Notes under the pieces: generated by a model
What the model was told of the DNA's origin: nothing
Databases searched by the model: none
Seen by the model: the letters and a program-made list of their open reading frames with translations, nothing else
Assembly (NCBI GenBank): GCA_001898095.1
Contig: MKSH01000129.1
Span: 19,628-26,160 of the forward strand
Direction: 5' to 3'
Source: Solirubrobacterales bacterium 70-9
GTDB lineage: Bacteria > Actinomycetota > Thermoleophilia > Solirubrobacterales > 70-9
Length of the DNA: 6,533 bases
Program-made: the position numbers and the translations under genes
Part shown: in pieces, positions 4,364 to 6,533 of the stretch
How the letters are laid out: each line of letters begins with the position of its first letter
Numbering within the stretch: the first letter of the stretch is position 1

Positions 4364-6533
4364 GTTGGCAGCTGCTCAGCTTCCTGATCGTCGGCGCTGT
4401 CCTGATCGCCGGCTTCGCCTGGTACGAGCGCTCGCGCCCGCCCGCGCAGGTAGTCGCCCTGGTCGCTGCGCTCGCCGCCCTGGCGACGGTGGGGCGGATC
4501 GCCTTCGCTGCCTTCCCCAACGTGAAGCCGACCACCGACATCGTCATCTTCGCGGGATACGCGCTCGGCGCCGCGCCCGGCTTCGCGGTCGGCGCGTTCA
4601 CCGCCCTGGTCTCCAACTTCTTCTTCGGCCAGGGGCCGTGGACGCCGTGGCAGATGTTCGCCTGGGGGCTCTGCGGAATCCTCGGCGCCGGGCTCGCGGT
4701 GGCCGTCCGTCGGGTGGGACGACGCGACGTCGGACGGCTGACCCTCGCCGCGGTCTGCGGCCTCGCCGCCGTCGGCTACGGGGCGATCCTGAACTTCCAG
4801 ACGATGGCGACCTATGGCGGCGACCTTTCCTGGGCGCGCTTCTGGTTCTACGAGGGACGCGCCGTCCCCTTCGAAATTGCCCACGCGACCGGCAACGTCG
4901 TCCTCGCGCTCGCCGCCGGGCCGGCGATGATCCGGATGCTGATCCGCTTCCGCGAACGCTTCGAATGGAAGCGCGCGGAAGTCGCGTCGATCGCACCGCA
5001 AGATGATCCGCCGGCGCCCCCGGGTCGCCGCACCGCGCTGCCGACCGGTGGCATCGCCGCGCTCCTCGCGGCCGTCCTCCTGCTCGGCGCCTTCGCCTCC
5101 GCTCACGCTCGGGCGGCGAGTGCCGCCGGCCCCGAAGCCGCCTCCTCCTGGCTCGAATCGGTGCAGAACGAAGACGGCGGCTGGGGTGAAAGCAAGGGCT
5201 CCGACTCGAGCCAGCAGATGACCGGCTGGACGATGCTCGGGCTCGAGGCCGCCGGGGTCAATCCCCTGGACGTCGTCAGCGGCGACGGCAGCACCCCGGT
5301 CGACTTCCTCCAGGAAAACATCGCCGAAGTGCAGAGCCCCGGCGATCTCGCCCGCACGATCCTCGCGCTCGAGGGTGCCGGGATCGAACCGCGCGACTTC
5401 GCCGGCCGCAACCTCGTCGCGGCGCTCCTGGCGAAGCGGCGCAAGGATGGCTCCTACGACGGCTGGCCGAACTCGACCGCCTACGCGGTGCTGGCGCTGC
5501 GCGCGGCCGGGATCGGCAACGTCTCGGAGTCGCTCGACTGGCTGCGCGAAGCCCAGGACGAAGACGGCGGTTGGGGCGACGTCCTCGGCTCGCCGAGCAA
5601 CGCCGACGGGACCGGCGCGGTGCTGCAGGCGATGTCGCCGTCCTCGAAGGCCGCCCAACGCGGGGTCGGCTATCTGCGCCAGGTGCAGCAGAGCGGCGGC
5701 GGCTTCCGACTCGGCGGCAACGGCGCGCTGAACACCCAGTCGACGGCGCGGGCGATCGAGGGCCTGCTCGCCGCCGGCGCCAACCCGGCCGAGTTCAAGC
5801 GCGGCGGCAAGTCCGCCTACCAATACCTCGAAGATAACCAGGCGGGCGACGGCCACTACCGCTACTCCTCGAAGAGCGACCAGACGCCGATCTGGGTGAC
5901 CGCCGACGTCCTCGTTGCGGCGGCGAAGCAGCACCTGCCGCTGGAAGCGGTGCCGCGGGCGCCGCAGCCGAAGAAGGTGAAGCCCGCGCCGACGCCCACC
6001 CCGACGACGACCCCCGAACCCTTGCCCGTGCCGCTGCCGGAAGCGGGCGGCGTGACGCCGGTGCCGACCAACCCCGAACCGGTCTTCCCCGAACACCACT
6101 CCTCGGGCAAGTCCGAAGGCGGCAAGAAGGCGAAGGGGAAGAAGAGCGGGAAGGGGGGACCGGGAGGCGTCGCCCCGGGCACCGGCGGGGCGCCCGAAGA
6201 AATTCAAAGCGAATCCGAAGTGGTGATCCCGGAAGACGGCTCGGTCCTCGAACCGCAGAACGGCGAATCCTTCTCGACCGGCGAACCGATCCAGGAATCG
6301 GACTCCGACTCCGGCGACGGCTCGGTCCTCGGCTCGATCATCGCCGGCCTGGTCGTCGGCGGGATCCTCTTCGCCATCGGCTACGGCCCCTACAAACGCT
6401 GGCAGTCGAACCGAAAAGGACCGGGTCCGCCGCCGGCAGGCCCGTCCGGATCCCCGCCGCCGGGCGGGCCGACGACGCAGGCGCCCGGCGCCGAGTCGCC
6501 CGGTGATCCCACGGCGCCCGGTGGTGCGACGCC
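4360..6533 (+). CDS. ECF S component fused to a membrane-tethered alpha/alpha-toroid domain (3' end outside window)
   Basis: An open frame of 724 codons runs from ATG 4360 (ATGA overlap with the ATPase stop) to the window edge without a stop. Residues 1-205 form a membrane domain of about six helices resembling ECF S components, with the conserved segment from P53 (NVKPTTDI), then S85-N-F-F-F-G-Q-G-P-W-T-P-W-Q-M99. Helix 230-248 then exports the chain. Residues about 258-515 carry alpha/alpha-toroid repeats of the prenyltransferase/squalene-cyclase kind: W264-L-E-S-V-Q-N-E-D-G-G-W275, W394-L-R-E-A-Q-D-E-D-G-G-W405, Y438-L-R-Q-V-Q with GGGF, and Y489-L-E-D-N-Q with DGHY. The cyclase catalytic DXDD motif is absent, so binding and not catalysis is likely. 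A Pro/Thr- then Lys/Gly-rich spacer (about 520-655) leads to a second helix (658-675), basic residues and a Pro/Gly-rich, probably cytoplasmic, tail. The likely role is corrinoid recognition and import with EcfT and EcfA. Confidence 0.88.
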   Translation, partial: MSWQLLSFLIVGAVLIAGFAWYERSRPPAQVVALVAALAALATVGRIAFAAFPNVKPTTDIVIFAGYALGAAPGFAVGAFTALVSNFFFGQGPWTPWQMFAWGLCGILGAGLAVAVRRVGRRDVGRLTLAAVCGLAAVGYGAILNFQTMATYGGDLSWARFWFYEGRAVPFEIAHATGNVVLALAAGPAMIRMLIRFRERFEWKRAEVASIAPQDDPPAPPGRRTALPTGGIAALLAAVLLLGAFASAHARAASAAGPEAASSWLESVQNEDGGWGESKGSDSSQQMTGWTMLGLEAAGVNPLDVVSGDGSTPVDFLQENIAEVQSPGDLARTILALEGAGIEPRDFAGRNLVAALLAKRRKDGSYDGWPNSTAYAVLALRAAGIGNVSESLDWLREAQDEDGGWGDVLGSPSNADGTGAVLQAMSPSSKAAQRGVGYLRQVQQSGGGFRLGGNGALNTQSTARAIEGLLAAGANPAEFKRGGKSAYQYLEDNQAGDGHYRYSSKSDQTPIWVTADVLVAAAKQHLPLEAVPRAPQPKKVKPAPTPTPTTTPEPLPVPLPEAGGVTPVPTNPEPVFPEHHSSGKSEGGKKAKGKKSGKGGPGGVAPGTGGAPEEIQSESEVVIPEDGSVLEPQNGESFSTGEPIQESDSDSGDGSVLGSIIAGLVVGGILFAIGYGPYKRWQSNRKGPGPPPAGPSGSPPPGGPTTQAPGAESPGDPTAPGGAT

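Noticed and set aside
4365..5006. Plus-strand open frame of 213 codons overlapping the S component
   Set aside because: It is a shifted frame giving an Arg-rich product without membrane helices. The frame beginning at 4360 gives a proper S component and stays open through the toroid.
5119..5910. Toroid region as a working squalene-hopene cyclase or prenyltransferase enzyme
   Set aside because: The repeats resemble the family, but no DXDD cyclase motif or zinc-ligand pattern is visible, and the domain is exported and fused to a transporter component.
3871..6207. Very long open frame (778 codons) on the minus strand
   Set aside because: It lies opposite the ATPase and S-toroid genes. Its translation is Arg/Gly/Ala-rich with no recognisable domain, as expected from the complementary strand of high-GC coding DNA. 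The + strand frame has clear motifs throughout.

Overview
The window is high-GC DNA (by eye roughly 70%) with every credible gene on the + strand, packed end to end as one operon. The base composition, the GTG starts and the protein styles suggest a high-GC actinobacterium. Thermoleophilia/Solirubrobacterales is my best guess, but this is an inference from style and not from a marker gene.

Layout. Positions 1-34 are the 3' end of a cobalamin (B12) riboswitch cut by the window edge. A hairpin (35-65) follows that presents the ribosome binding site in its loop. Then come: a secreted DUF4430-type protein (69-818); a lipoprotein with a DUF4430 domain plus an unrecognised C-terminal domain (821-1762); an EcfT energy-coupling membrane protein (1759-2685); a fused double ABC ATPase EcfA-EcfA (2678-4363); and a large multidomain protein (4360 to beyond 6533) with no stop in the window. 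That last protein joins an ECF substrate-binding S component to an extracellular alpha/alpha-toroid (prenyltransferase / squalene-cyclase-like repeats), then a second membrane helix. Gene junctions are 2 nt apart or overlap by 4-8 nt, so translation is probably coupled.

How the parts fit. DUF4430 is the family that contains the C-terminal beta domain of animal transcobalamin and intrinsic factor, whose other half is an alpha6/alpha6 barrel. Both halves appear here as parts of a bacterial ECF transporter behind a B12 riboswitch. The beta halves are separate exported proteins, and the alpha barrel is tethered to the S component. The simplest reading is a B12 (or corrinoid) uptake machine in which transcobalamin-like exported modules capture the ligand and deliver it to the S component, powered by EcfT and the EcfA-EcfA fusion. 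The individual families are recognisable; the combined capture-and-import mechanism is inference.

Oddities: Glu codon choice alternates between GAA-rich exported modules and GAG-rich transporter modules. The two halves of the ATPase differ in third-position base, with the change falling at a palindrome-rich linker.
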